A DNA stretch of 64,000 bases from Archaeoglobaceae archaeon (GCA_027028145.1 JALVJV010000018.1:1-64000); one strand, 5' to 3'. Positions 44,015 to 52,616 are shown, counted from the first letter of the stretch. Made by a program: numbers and translations. Notes: generated from the letters alone by a model not told the origin.

Positions 44015-44392
44015 TTGAGTAAAGAAAATTCAGATCATAAAGTTGAGGAAATTGTTGTCGAATTATTGGATGGCATCTATGGTCTTATAGACTGGAGCAC
44101 AATTGGTAGTGAAGTTAGAAAAAAGAAATATTCGATCCTTGCTAAGAGACTTTCAGTAGTTGCACGAACTTCGAAGAGTATAGAGGAACTCGTAGAAAAT
44201 CTAATAAAGCAAATAGCTGGAGATACACTCTTTATTTCCAAAGAAAAAAGCAAAAAATTAAAAGATGCCTATGAAAAAGCAAAATCAATTGAAAATGATG
44301 TTCTTGAATTTTTGAAGAACTACCCATATCTAAGCACTGTCCTATATGCCTCCTACGTTGAATCCGGACAGAATGGAGGGGATAGTAAATGA
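44015..44392 (+). CDS. Small helical subunit, Cas11-like
   Basis: A 125-residue, lysine-rich, almost wholly helical protein (VEEIVVELLDGIYGLIDW, KYSILAKRLSVVARTSKSIEELVENLIKQI, then a long charged helix). Length, fold type and position between the large subunit and Cas7 match Cas11 small subunits, which line the belly of Class 1 complexes. Small subunits diverge strongly, so this rests on context. The start is a TTG at 44015 with GGGGGTGA eight bases upstream. Its end overlaps the Cas7-like ATG by four bases. Confidence 0.6.
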   Translation: MSKENSDHKVEEIVVELLDGIYGLIDWSTIGSEVRKKKYSILAKRLSVVARTSKSIEELVENLIKQIAGDTLFISKEKSKKLKDAYEKAKSIENDVLEFLKNYPYLSTVLYASYVESGQNGGDSK

Positions 44393-45300
44393 AAATAGTC
44401 CTAAAAATGACCGCTTTAGAACCGATTAGTGTAGGATTCGAATCAATCGGAATTGAGACGCTAATCTACAAAATACCAATTGTCAAAGAAAATGGGGAAG
44501 TTTTAGATGTCCCAATAATTCCGGGGAACTCATTAAGGGGTATCCTTAGAGATGAAATGACCATGCAATTCATTGAAGACGTTTTAGCCCAAAAATCAGA
44601 CATACAATTCCACATAGGATCCTTAATTTCGATGTTTAGCGGTGGTGTGCTAGGTAAAGAAAAGCAATCAGAGATTACGGGCACAAATATTAAGAATATA
44701 ATGGACAACTACGTGAAATACCTACTCCCGCTTTCGATAATGGGTGTTGCACTGAAGAAGATAATGATTCCAAGCAAGATAAAGGTTGGTATAGCTTACC
44801 CACTTACGGAGGAAACCAAAGAGTTGATAGAAGACCTGATTGATCGTAAAGAAGATAACAGCGAGTTACCTAAGTTAAAAGACATTGAAAGCTCTATGCT
44901 AATGACTAGAAAAAATGATGAAACTAAAATTAGGCAACTTGATATCGATATTGTAGGAGAAACTGAAGAATTCACCGGGGAAGATACTAAGGTTCAACAG
45001 AGGTTTTTTAGGCAAGTTGTAATTCCTGGAACGATATTCTATAGCTATGTTGAGGAGATTATACCACTGACAGACTATGAAAAAGGCTTGTTGATTAAAA
45101 GTATAGAACGATTGACTAAGGTCGGTGGCTCATCTGTAAGAGGATTAGGAAAAGTTAAAGTTGAAATCATAGGTATAGATAACAATAGCAAAGAGGGTTA
45201 TATCCAAAAGTATAAGGAATTCATACAGGATAATATAGACAATATTGCAAAAGCACTACAGAAAGACCCCGTAAAAGATGATATTTCCAGTCCAAAGTAA
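44389..45300 (+). CDS. Cas7-like (Csf2-type) RAMP protein
   Basis: A 303-residue RAMP-superfamily protein, the probable backbone that would coat guide RNA. It has the Cas7 signature VPIIPGNSLRGILRDE (about 41-56) and a glycine-rich loop GGSSVRGLGKVKVEI (about 243-257), with FRQVVIPGTIFYSYVE between them. The loop where type III Cas7 proteins carry the target-cutting Asp (before the IPG motif) shows no obvious equivalent, so target RNA slicing is unlikely. The ATG overlaps the preceding stop. The nearest alternatives are Cmr4/Csm3-type Cas7. Confidence 0.75.
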   Translation: MKIVLKMTALEPISVGFESIGIETLIYKIPIVKENGEVLDVPIIPGNSLRGILRDEMTMQFIEDVLAQKSDIQFHIGSLISMFSGGVLGKEKQSEITGTNIKNIMDNYVKYLLPLSIMGVALKKIMIPSKIKVGIAYPLTEETKELIEDLIDRKEDNSELPKLKDIESSMLMTRKNDETKIRQLDIDIVGETEEFTGEDTKVQQRFFRQVVIPGTIFYSYVEEIIPLTDYEKGLLIKSIERLTKVGGSSVRGLGKVKVEIIGIDNNSKEGYIQKYKEFIQDNIDNIAKALQKDPVKDDISSPK

Positions 45301-45320
45301 AAAAACAGTGAGGTGTTTAA

Positions 45321-46208
45321 ATGAATTACCTTGTGCTTTTATATTTTAGATTTCCACCGCTACATCTTTCATATTCCCATCCAAATGTTTTGGTTCAAGA
45401 TTATATAATATTGGATAGTGCTTTTGCTTTTGCAAAATATTATGAAACTAAATTAAAAAATGAGGTAGACTGGAGAAAGAAATATTTAGAAGATTCTCTA
45501 ACTAAAACATTTGATGAATTCATGGATGACTTAAACATTTCTTTTAGAACCTCATATTTACTGCCAGCTTACAGAATTGGAAACAAGCTTGTTGTGATAA
45601 CACCTTTTGAATATAGGGTTACTTTTAAAATAAATGAGGATTCAGCGGAATACGTTAAATCTGTTGAGGGTTATACCAGGGAGAACCACATAGAGATAAT
45701 CTTATCAAAACGTGACGACATAATCAAAGTATTCTCAATTTATAGAAACTTAAAATCTGTTAAGTGGAGAACTCTAAGCGATATAGATCCAAGTAGAAGA
45801 GCATACAAATCAATACAGTATACAGTTAGGCTGAAATATACAAACCTTCTTTGGGTATCAATTGTTGAAGGAGTAGCTATTGAATGCCTAAACGATTACT
45901 TGAATCTCTTGCAGAAATTTGGGATTGGCAAAAAGCGGAACATGGGTTGGGGTGATTTGATTCGCTATGAAATTTTAAAAATTAATAATGAAAACATATC
46001 TACTCAAAAAGTCATACATAAATTAAATGGTAAGCGAATTTTGGAAATTATACGTCCTATTAGTCCATATACAATATCAGACCAAATTTTAAGACAAAAT
46101 AAAAGTATTATCCCTTTGCAAATTGAGCTTGGATTTGGTTCTGATGAACCACCATATTGGCAAAGAAAAATTATTATCAAACGTGCAAAATTCATTGTTA
46201 ATTATTGA
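45321..46208 (+). CDS. Cas5-like (Csf3-type) RAMP protein
   Basis: A 295-residue RAMP protein. The N-terminal strand YLVLLYFRFPPLHLSYSHP is ferredoxin-like, and the C-terminal half carries the glycine-rich RAMP loop FGIGKKRNMGWGDLIRYEI (about 204-222). The large insert between them is unusual for Cas5 proper. By order it is the Cas5/Csf3 subunit that caps the complex at the 5' end of the guide. A Cas6-like RNA-processing role is a weaker alternative, since Cas6 has a similar loop; no clear catalytic histidine is seen. It starts 20 bases after cas7 with GTGAGGTG upstream, and ends 9 bases before the tail of the opposing gene. Confidence 0.65.
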   Translation: MNYLVLLYFRFPPLHLSYSHPNVLVQDYIILDSAFAFAKYYETKLKNEVDWRKKYLEDSLTKTFDEFMDDLNISFRTSYLLPAYRIGNKLVVITPFEYRVTFKINEDSAEYVKSVEGYTRENHIEIILSKRDDIIKVFSIYRNLKSVKWRTLSDIDPSRRAYKSIQYTVRLKYTNLLWVSIVEGVAIECLNDYLNLLQKFGIGKKRNMGWGDLIRYEILKINNENISTQKVIHKLNGKRILEIIRPISPYTISDQILRQNKSIIPLQIELGFGSDEPPYWQRKIIIKRAKFIVNY

Positions 46209-46217
46209 TCTGCTCAA

Positions 46218-46778
46218 TTATTTATCTCCACTCCTACAATATGCATGAACGATTCTGTGGATGGCGGTGATGTGGGAAAGAAAGGCTATCAAAACCACAG
46301 CCTGCCAAACGAATCCTGTAAGAAGCCCCAAGACGAGTATAATCATTCTCTCCCCCCTTTCGGCAATTCCAACGTCGCATCTATCTATTATATTCTCAGC
46401 CCTCGCCCTCGTATAGCTAACCATCAGAGCTCCGCTTAAGGCTAAGATTACCAAAAACCAATCGACGCCGTAAAAGCCTAAAGATGTAAATATAGCAATG
46501 TCGACGTATCTGTCAAAGACTGAATCCAAAAATCCGCCGAATTTCGTCACCAACCCCTTGTTTCTCGCCAAAGCGCCGTCGAGGGCATCCATTAACCCAC
46601 TTAGCAGAATTATCAGCGCCCCAAGCTTGGCGTATCCTTTGGCTATTGCGACTGCGGATAAAAAACCGACGAATAACCCCAAAAAGGTAAGATGATTAGG
46701 CTTTACACCAATCTTAACGAGCCAATCGGTCAAAGGCTCCAGAAGTTCGGTTGTTTTGTGCTTTATTTTGCTCAACAT
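46218..46778 (-). CDS. CDP-alcohol phosphatidyltransferase (archaeal phospholipid synthesis)
   Basis: A 186-residue integral membrane enzyme with the CDP-alcohol phosphotransferase signature DALDGALARNKGLVTKFGGF, then LDSVFDRYVD (about residues 66-95) and about five membrane segments. It joins an alcohol, probably myo-inositol phosphate, glycerol phosphate or serine, to CDP-archaeol. The sequence start MLSKIKHKTTELLEPLTDWLVK recalls archaetidylinositol phosphate synthase. The ATG at 46778 shares its A with the Lrp stop TAA. Confidence 0.85.
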   Translation of the reverse strand: MLSKIKHKTTELLEPLTDWLVKIGVKPNHLTFLGLFVGFLSAVAIAKGYAKLGALIILLSGLMDALDGALARNKGLVTKFGGFLDSVFDRYVDIAIFTSLGFYGVDWFLVILALSGALMVSYTRARAENIIDRCDVGIAERGERMIILVLGLLTGFVWQAVVLIAFLSHITAIHRIVHAYCRSGDK

Positions 46779-47350
46779 TACTTCCAGATCCTTCCTCTGT
46801 AGTATCCGGTTATCGGACAGCCCAAGCAGAGTTCGTAATTCCAGTAATCGCATTCTTTGCAATTAGAACCGCACGGAGCCTTGCTCCTCCTTTCAACTCT
46901 TATGTTAATCGGTATTATCGTATCCTTCTCAGCCCTAACGATTATTCCTACGTCGACGTCGTAAACGTCCGGATTCGGTCTTATGTGCTGATCGACGATA
47001 GCCTCAAGCGTCGGAAGATCTTCCCCGACGAACATCATCACCAAGTTCTTATTTCCGGCGACTATGAAACCGTTCAAGAAGAAAGGGCAATCTTTGAACA
47101 GCTTGAGCAGTTCCTTCGGCTGTTTGCATTTTACATCCGCCTTGAGTATATACAAACCGGCGTTTTTTATGTTTATTCCGTATGCGTGGCTTATTATGCC
47201 GAGTTCCTTCATCTTCTTTATCCTACTCCCAACCGAAGGCTGAGATAAGCCGACGATCTTTGCAATCTCATTTTGAGATATCTCGGGATTTTTTTCGAGA
47301 ATCTCCAGTATCATCCTATCCTTTTCATCGAGTTCGAAGATTCCAACCAT
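46778..47350 (-). CDS. Lrp/AsnC-family regulator with cysteine-rich tail
   Basis: A 190-residue Lrp-type protein: helix-turn-helix DEKDRMILEILEKNPEISQNEIAKIVGLSQPSVGSRIKKMKELGII (about 7-53), an effector-binding alpha/beta domain to about residue 150, and an unusual tail with CGSNCKECDYWNYELCLGCP, five cysteines that could bind a metal or iron-sulfur cluster. Translation is coupled to the lipid enzyme behind it (TAATG). TATA-like TTTTTTATAAG lies about 35 bases upstream of the ATG. Confidence 0.85.
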   Translation of the reverse strand: MVGIFELDEKDRMILEILEKNPEISQNEIAKIVGLSQPSVGSRIKKMKELGIISHAYGINIKNAGLYILKADVKCKQPKELLKLFKDCPFFLNGFIVAGNKNLVMMFVGEDLPTLEAIVDQHIRPNPDVYDVDVGIIVRAEKDTIIPINIRVERRSKAPCGSNCKECDYWNYELCLGCPITGYYRGRIWK

Positions 47351-47405
47351 AAAAGACCCCCGTGATGATGACCACCTTAACTTATAAAAAATTAGCGAAA
47401 TGCCT

Positions 47406-48233
47406 TTAATCTAACAACCTAACCCCGCAGTGATCCACCTTGACTTTAAGATATCTACCCTTAAAATCTTTGAGGACTTCACCGTTTACGGCGAATACGG
47501 CTTTACCGAGCATAACCATCGAAGCCAAACCTCCCGAACTTTCTACCGCTTCGACTGCATCCTTTACAGCCGAATCCAAATCGATCAAACCGGTTTTGAG
47601 AGCAAACGATTTGGACTGCCTAAAAAGAGATTCCACCGTAGGCTTCCTTAAAAATTCTTTGAGACTTTCCCTACCAATTTTTGCAATTTTGTTCAATGAA
47701 AAATCCGATAGTATCTGCTCCGTAGGTAGCTCACCCATTATGAGAACGTCGAGATCGATATTCCAGAGAAATCTGTCGACAACGCATTTGGATGGGCATG
47801 AGGCGGATTTTCTAACAACGACACCGCCGAAGGATTGCGTAACCACATCTCCCAAGCCTGTTCTGTTGATAACTTCAGCCTTGTGAGCCAAGTCAGAGAG
47901 CTCGAAGAATGATCTGTTTAAGTTTAGGACTTCGTTTATTTCGAAAGCGGAAGCCAAAGCCGAAGCTCCGCTCATTCCGAAACCGCATCCAGCCGGAAAA
48001 TCCATCTCAATTCGAATTTCACCCTCAAAACCCATTTGTTGAGCAATCGTTCGAACGGTCGGAAAATTCCAGTCTTCACCGTTTACGATTACGGAAAGCT
48101 CGCTCGAAGGTTTGGCGGACACTCTAACGCCCCTGTTCAAAGCTAAGCTTACGCCCAAGGATCCCGATTCTAAGGGATCGTTCTCAATTGAAGGAGAGAA
48201 GAAACATGTAAGGCTTGCCGGCGAGAAGAACAT
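47406..48233 (-). CDS. Pantoate kinase (GHMP superfamily)
   Basis: A 275-residue GHMP kinase with the ATP loop FPAGCGFGMSGASALASAFEI (about 79-99) and an N-terminal FFSPASLTCFFSP, the layout of archaeal pantoate kinase, which phosphorylates pantoate in archaeal coenzyme A synthesis. The ATG at 48233 is four bases after the coaBC stop, so both are in one operon, which supports the role. Phosphopantothenate synthetase, the next enzyme, is not in the window. Confidence 0.85.
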   Translation of the reverse strand: MFFSPASLTCFFSPSIENDPLESGSLGVSLALNRGVRVSAKPSSELSVIVNGEDWNFPTVRTIAQQMGFEGEIRIEMDFPAGCGFGMSGASALASAFEINEVLNLNRSFFELSDLAHKAEVINRTGLGDVVTQSFGGVVVRKSASCPSKCVVDRFLWNIDLDVLIMGELPTEQILSDFSLNKIAKIGRESLKEFLRKPTVESLFRQSKSFALKTGLIDLDSAVKDAVEAVESSGGLASMVMLGKAVFAVNGEVLKDFKGRYLKVKVDHCGVRLLD

Positions 48234-48234
48234 G

Positions 48235-49395
48235 CTACAAACAATCCTCAACGTATATTTGAATTATTCTCTCCGCAACCTCGCTCTTCAAACCTTCTAT
48301 CCACTCCTTCCGCTTTTCCGTTATCGCCACAACCCTCGTATCCGAAGTTCCCATTCCCTTCTCCTTAACATCGTTCGCAACCACCATTTCGAGCTTATCC
48401 TCTTCCATCTTATCCTCAGCAACCCTTACAAGTTCCTCATCACTCAGCCCGGTTTCGGCTTTAAATCCTATTATATGCCCATCGTAGACCTTCCTAACTT
48501 CCTTTATGATCTTAGGTGCCATCTTAAGCTTAATCGTAAGTTCCTGGGTGGTCTTAATCTTGCTTTCAGCCATATCAACTGTGAAGTCGGAAGGTGCCGC
48601 GGCGGAAACGAACAAATCCGCATCCCTGACTTCATCAAGAACAGCTTTGAGCATATCCATGACGGATCTAACGGTTATTTGCCTAAAATTCGGCAGATCG
48701 TAGCTTAGGGGTTTCGATGTTATTAAAACGACTTCAGCTCCCCTTCTCCAGCATTCCAAAGCTATTTCGTTTCCCATCCTTCCCGAACTCCTGTTGCTTA
48801 TAAATCTTATCGGATCTATGTGCTCGTAAGTGGAGCCGGAAGTAACTACAACCTTTTTTCCAACCAATTCTTTGGAATATAGCGATCTTTCAACGAACAG
48901 ACATATTTCATCCACACTCGCAAGCTTAGCCTTCCCATCCTCAATCCTCGGCGGCACTATCTCGACACCCAAATCTCTCAGCTTAGCTAGATTATCCGCT
49001 ATTGCATCGAACATAGCCTTGTGCATTGCCGGAGCAACCACTATCTTCTTTCCCGAACCCAAAGCGGTTAAAGCCATCAGGGTTGGAGGTGTATCGGCTA
49101 TGCCGTTTGCTATCTTCGAAATCGTGTTGGCAGTGGCTGGAGCAATCAGCAAGAGATCTGCGATTCCGTTTAAGCCCAGAAGCTTGACATGTTCGGCTCT
49201 CCTGATTTCCGTTATAACTTCGTTATCCGTGGCGAATTCCAAAGCGTTCGGATGAATTATCTTGGTTGCATCGTTGCTCATCACAGCTATTACTTCAGCT
49301 CCTCTCCTCCTAAGTTCTCTCGCAAGCTTTACGGTCTCAACAGCCGCTATGCTTCCGGTAACTGCTAAAACGATCTTTTTACCTTTCAGCTTCAT
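48235..49395 (-). CDS. coaBC: Bifunctional phosphopantothenoylcysteine synthetase/decarboxylase
   Basis: A 386-residue CoaBC. The N-terminal flavoprotein (CoaC) has VLAVTGSIAAVETVKLARELRRRGAEV, the FMN site APATANTISKIANGIADT and PAMHKAMFD. The C-terminal CoaB domain has TSGSTYEHIDPIRFISNRSSGRMG and AAAPSDFTVDMAESKIK. It makes 4'-phosphopantetheine from 4'-phosphopantothenate and cysteine with a nucleotide. It follows the HIT gene by one base and precedes pantoate kinase. Confidence 0.95.
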   Translation of the reverse strand: MKLKGKKIVLAVTGSIAAVETVKLARELRRRGAEVIAVMSNDATKIIHPNALEFATDNEVITEIRRAEHVKLLGLNGIADLLLIAPATANTISKIANGIADTPPTLMALTALGSGKKIVVAPAMHKAMFDAIADNLAKLRDLGVEIVPPRIEDGKAKLASVDEICLFVERSLYSKELVGKKVVVTSGSTYEHIDPIRFISNRSSGRMGNEIALECWRRGAEVVLITSKPLSYDLPNFRQITVRSVMDMLKAVLDEVRDADLFVSAAAPSDFTVDMAESKIKTTQELTIKLKMAPKIIKEVRKVYDGHIIGFKAETGLSDEELVRVAEDKMEEDKLEMVVANDVKEKGMGTSDTRVVAITEKRKEWIEGLKSEVAERIIQIYVEDCL

Positions 49396-49396
49396 G

Positions 49397-49789
49397 TCAA
49401 TCCTTCAGAACCTTATGAACTTCCTCCAAATCGCATTCGATCGGCTTTCCGAAGCTTATCGGCTTCGATTCCTCTTCGGAGTATCTTGGAATTACGTGGA
49501 TATGGGCGTGCATAATTTCCTGTCCGGCAACCTTGTTTACGTTCGTTATGATGTTGAATCCCTCCGCACCGAGCTTCTTAAGCTTCTCGCAGACGATCTT
49601 AACGGCATTCGTTAAATCCTTTGCGATATCGCTCGGCATTTCCAATACGTTTTCGTAGTGCTCCTTCGGAATTACGAGCGTGTGCCCCTTGCTCAGCGGA
49701 CGGATATCCAAGAACGCCATAACCTTTTCATCCTCATATACGACGAACGATTCGATCTCCTTGTTTGCGATCTTGCAGAATATGCACAT
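49397..49789 (-). CDS. HIT-family nucleotide hydrolase
   Basis: A 130-residue HIT protein: CIFCKIANKEIESFVVYEDEKVMAFLDIRPLSKGHTLVIPKEHYEN and the catalytic histidine triad HAHIHVIPRY (about 94-103). Such proteins hydrolyse AMP-linked nucleotides. CIFC...H supplies a probable zinc site. TATA-like GCTTTTAAAC is about 27 bases before the ATG. First gene of an operon with coaBC and pantoate kinase. Confidence 0.93.
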   Translation of the reverse strand: MCIFCKIANKEIESFVVYEDEKVMAFLDIRPLSKGHTLVIPKEHYENVLEMPSDIAKDLTNAVKIVCEKLKKLGAEGFNIITNVNKVAGQEIMHAHIHVIPRYSEEESKPISFGKPIECDLEEVHKVLKD

Positions 49790-49821
49790 GCTCGATCATG
49801 ATATATCTGAGTTTAAAAGCG

Positions 49822-50706
49822 TTAGCACTTGTGAGCTTGCCCGATCAAACTTCGAATATCTTCACCGTAAATCCTTAAATAGGACTCTAAACTCTCGATC
49901 AAACTCTTGAAGATGTGTCTGCTATAAAAAAGCGCCGAACCTATCTGGACAGCGGTAGCTCCAGCCAGTATAAATTCCACGACATCCCTCCAGTTCGTTA
50001 TTCCCCCGCAACCTATTATAGGAATGCTCAGCTCTTCGAACAGATCCCAGACGCATTTTAAGGCAATCGGTTTTATCGCTTCCCCGCTGACGCCACCGCT
50101 TACGTTACTCAGAACGGGCTTTCTGCTAATTATATCGATAGCCATCCCTTTAATCGTATTTATTGCAACGACTCCATCAGCTTTGGCTTCCTCGCAAACC
50201 TTACCGATTTCAACGATATCCATATGGAAAGACAGCTTCGCAAAAACCGGCTTATCTGTCGAAGCTTTCACCGTCCTTACGATTTCCTCAACCAATTCCG
50301 GATCCCTTCCAACTTCCAAGCCGAGCCTTTCCGCATGTGGACAACTTAGATTCAATTCGAATGCGTCGGCGATGGGAAAGTAATCCACGAGCTTTGCAAA
50401 ATCTTCGGGCTTCGAACCATACAAACTAACGATGAGCGGGCAATCCCTCTTAAAATTTAACAGTTCCTTGGCGAAATCTTTGGCGGAAGGAGAAGCCAGA
50501 CCTACAGCATTGATGATCCCGTAACGCCAGTTTAAAACGCAGGGATTTCTGTAACCTTCTCTAAATTCTAAACCAACGGATTTCGCCACTACTGCTCCGG
50601 CATGCTTCGCTATTCTGTTTAGAGAGGATGCATAGCTTCCCAAAATTCCGCTTGCTAAGATGAGCGGATTTCTAAGCTTTAAGTCAGCCAACTCTATCTC
50701 CAGCAT
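49822..50706 (-). CDS. pyrD: Dihydroorotate dehydrogenase (class 1)
   Basis: A 294-residue FMN beta/alpha barrel: LRNPLILASGILGSYASSLNRI, NPCVLNWRYGIINAVGLASPSA, ELNLSCPHAERLGLEVG (catalytic Cys), INTIKGMAIDI, LSNVSGGVSGEAIKPIALK and IGCGGITNWRDVVEFILAGATAVQIGSAL. It oxidises dihydroorotate in pyrimidine synthesis; class 1B enzymes pair with an iron-sulfur PyrK, not seen here. TATA-like GCTTAAAACAG is about 27 bases before the ATG. Confidence 0.95.
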   Translation of the reverse strand: MLEIELADLKLRNPLILASGILGSYASSLNRIAKHAGAVVAKSVGLEFREGYRNPCVLNWRYGIINAVGLASPSAKDFAKELLNFKRDCPLIVSLYGSKPEDFAKLVDYFPIADAFELNLSCPHAERLGLEVGRDPELVEEIVRTVKASTDKPVFAKLSFHMDIVEIGKVCEEAKADGVVAINTIKGMAIDIISRKPVLSNVSGGVSGEAIKPIALKCVWDLFEELSIPIIGCGGITNWRDVVEFILAGATAVQIGSALFYSRHIFKSLIESLESYLRIYGEDIRSLIGQAHKC

Positions 50707-50800
50707 CGAATTGAGTAGTCCGAGACTGTTTTAAGCTTTTGTCGAACGGAAAAATTATTAACTCAAACTATTTTTATTCTAAGTCAAGCGAGGTGGTCTA

Positions 50801-52612
50801 ATGAGGAGATCGCTGATGCTGATTCTGATGCTGATGCTGGCAATTCAGACTGCTCAAGCTTGGACTTTTCACGGAAACGCGCAAAGAACCGGGAATTTCA
50901 GCGATATTGCCCCGATGACGGATCAGCTCGTTTATAAGGTTAAGATCGGCGGACTTGTGGATAGCTCGCCTATGGTTTACGACGGAAACGTTTACGTGAT
51001 AAGCTGGTATGGGCAGTGGTATGGCGAATCCTCGCATTTGGCATGCATAAACGCCACCAACGGCAGTGTGATCTGGGAAATAAAAGCGGAAGGTGCTTCA
51101 ACGCCTTGCGGTTACGACGGAAAGGTCTTCGTCGGGCTTTTGAACGGATCGCTCATGTGCGTCGATGCGAACAACGGAAGGATTATTTGGATTGAAAAGC
51201 TTGAAAGCAATCCGCAATACTGGGGTATTGCTTCATCGCCATTGGTTTATAACGATACGCTTTACGTAACGACGTTCTCAAACGGAACGCTCTGGGCTTT
51301 GAATTTAAACGGTAGCGTCAAGTGGAAGGTAACCACGGGAGGCGAGATAAGTCATTACACATCGCCTTCGGCATATAACGGTTTGATCTTCTTCGCCGGA
51401 AACGAATCCGTAAACGGAACATACGTAAACGAGCTTATATGCGCAAATGAAAGCGGTGGTATCGTTTGGAAATTCCCAGTTGATAGCCTGATTCTGAGTT
51501 CACCAGCCGTAGGATACGGAAAAGTCTTCTTTACGACGATGCACAGAATTTATGCAGTAAACATCTCAACGGGAAAAGAAGTTTGGAACGTTTCGATAAA
51601 CGGAACGATTTCAACTCCCGCTTTGGCATTCGGAGCCGTATTCGTAGGAAGTAGGGATGGGAAATTGTATTGCATAGATGCAAACAACGGAACGATCCTG
51701 TGGACCTTCCAAGCGAACGGAAAGATAGATTCATCGCCGGCAGTTGCGAACGGCGTAATATACTTCGCCACAAACACGCCCAACGGAACTATATACGCCT
51801 TATATCCGAACGGGACGTTGCTCTGGAAATACACTCTTATTCCGCCTGAGGGCAAATACTACAACATAATGTCCTCCCCATTCGTCTGGAACGGAAAGCT
51901 GTTCATAGGAGCGGACGATGGCAACCTCTACATATTCGGAATATGGAAAGGCGACGTAACGCTCGCACCGGGCAACTTTACTGTTGTTGCGGATAACGGA
52001 AAGACATACGTCGTTCCCAACATGACCGCTTTGGGAGCTTTGAACGAGGCTTCAAAGCTCGGTGGTTTCAGCTACACGGTGAACGAGACTTGGGGCGGAG
52101 GAAACCTCTACCCCACTTCGATCGGCGGGATAAGGGGAGTTTGGCGCTACGATGTAAACGGAATAACGCAAACCACGGGAACGAACAAGTATAATGTAAG
52201 CGATGGCGATACGGTAGTGTTCTGGCTCTTGACTAAGAGCGGGGATAATCCGAAAAACGCTCCGAATGAGGTGATAATTCACGTTCATGCGAAGAAGATC
52301 GTGATAAATAATCTCAGAGTTAGCGATGGGAGAAGGGGTGGGAATGCGACGGCATACGTTAACGTAACAGCTTTAAAGTCCGGCTGGTTCGTGATAGTAG
52401 TCAGCGGGACAAATGCGAACGGGGACAGCATCGCTGGGATCTCGACGGTTAAACTGAACTTCGGAGAAACGGTCAACGTTCCCGTTATAATCCCGATCCC
52501 GCAACTCGTCCAAACCGGAACATACAGACTTTACGCCGGAGTTTACGAACTCAACAATTATCCAAACGAACTTCTAACTTGGTTCGGAAGTGCGAACTGC
52601 AACGTGGGGTGA
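50801..52612 (+). CDS. Secreted PQQ-type beta-propeller with DUF4430 (transcobalamin-like) domain
   Basis: A 603-residue secreted protein. Residues 1-20 are a signal peptide ending AQA. Residues about 22-390 are repeated propeller blades with motifs such as KLYCIDANNGTILWTF and SSPAVANGVIYFAT. Residues about 395-508 form a DUF4430 domain (ALGALNEASKLGGFSYTVNET, YDVNGITQTTGTNKYNVSDGDTVVFW), a fold related to the cobalamin-binding beta domain of intrinsic factor. The rest is Ig-like. Many NGT/NGS sequons suggest N-glycosylation. No C-terminal anchor. GAGGTGG precedes the ATG. First gene of an operon ending in btuF/btuC, which points to a cobalamin or metal-cofactor capture role. Confidence 0.8.
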   Translation: MRRSLMLILMLMLAIQTAQAWTFHGNAQRTGNFSDIAPMTDQLVYKVKIGGLVDSSPMVYDGNVYVISWYGQWYGESSHLACINATNGSVIWEIKAEGASTPCGYDGKVFVGLLNGSLMCVDANNGRIIWIEKLESNPQYWGIASSPLVYNDTLYVTTFSNGTLWALNLNGSVKWKVTTGGEISHYTSPSAYNGLIFFAGNESVNGTYVNELICANESGGIVWKFPVDSLILSSPAVGYGKVFFTTMHRIYAVNISTGKEVWNVSINGTISTPALAFGAVFVGSRDGKLYCIDANNGTILWTFQANGKIDSSPAVANGVIYFATNTPNGTIYALYPNGTLLWKYTLIPPEGKYYNIMSSPFVWNGKLFIGADDGNLYIFGIWKGDVTLAPGNFTVVADNGKTYVVPNMTALGALNEASKLGGFSYTVNETWGGGNLYPTSIGGIRGVWRYDVNGITQTTGTNKYNVSDGDTVVFWLLTKSGDNPKNAPNEVIIHVHAKKIVINNLRVSDGRRGGNATAYVNVTALKSGWFVIVVSGTNANGDSIAGISTVKLNFGETVNVPVIIPIPQLVQTGTYRLYAGVYELNNYPNELLTWFGSANCNVG

Positions 52613-52616
52613 TCGC

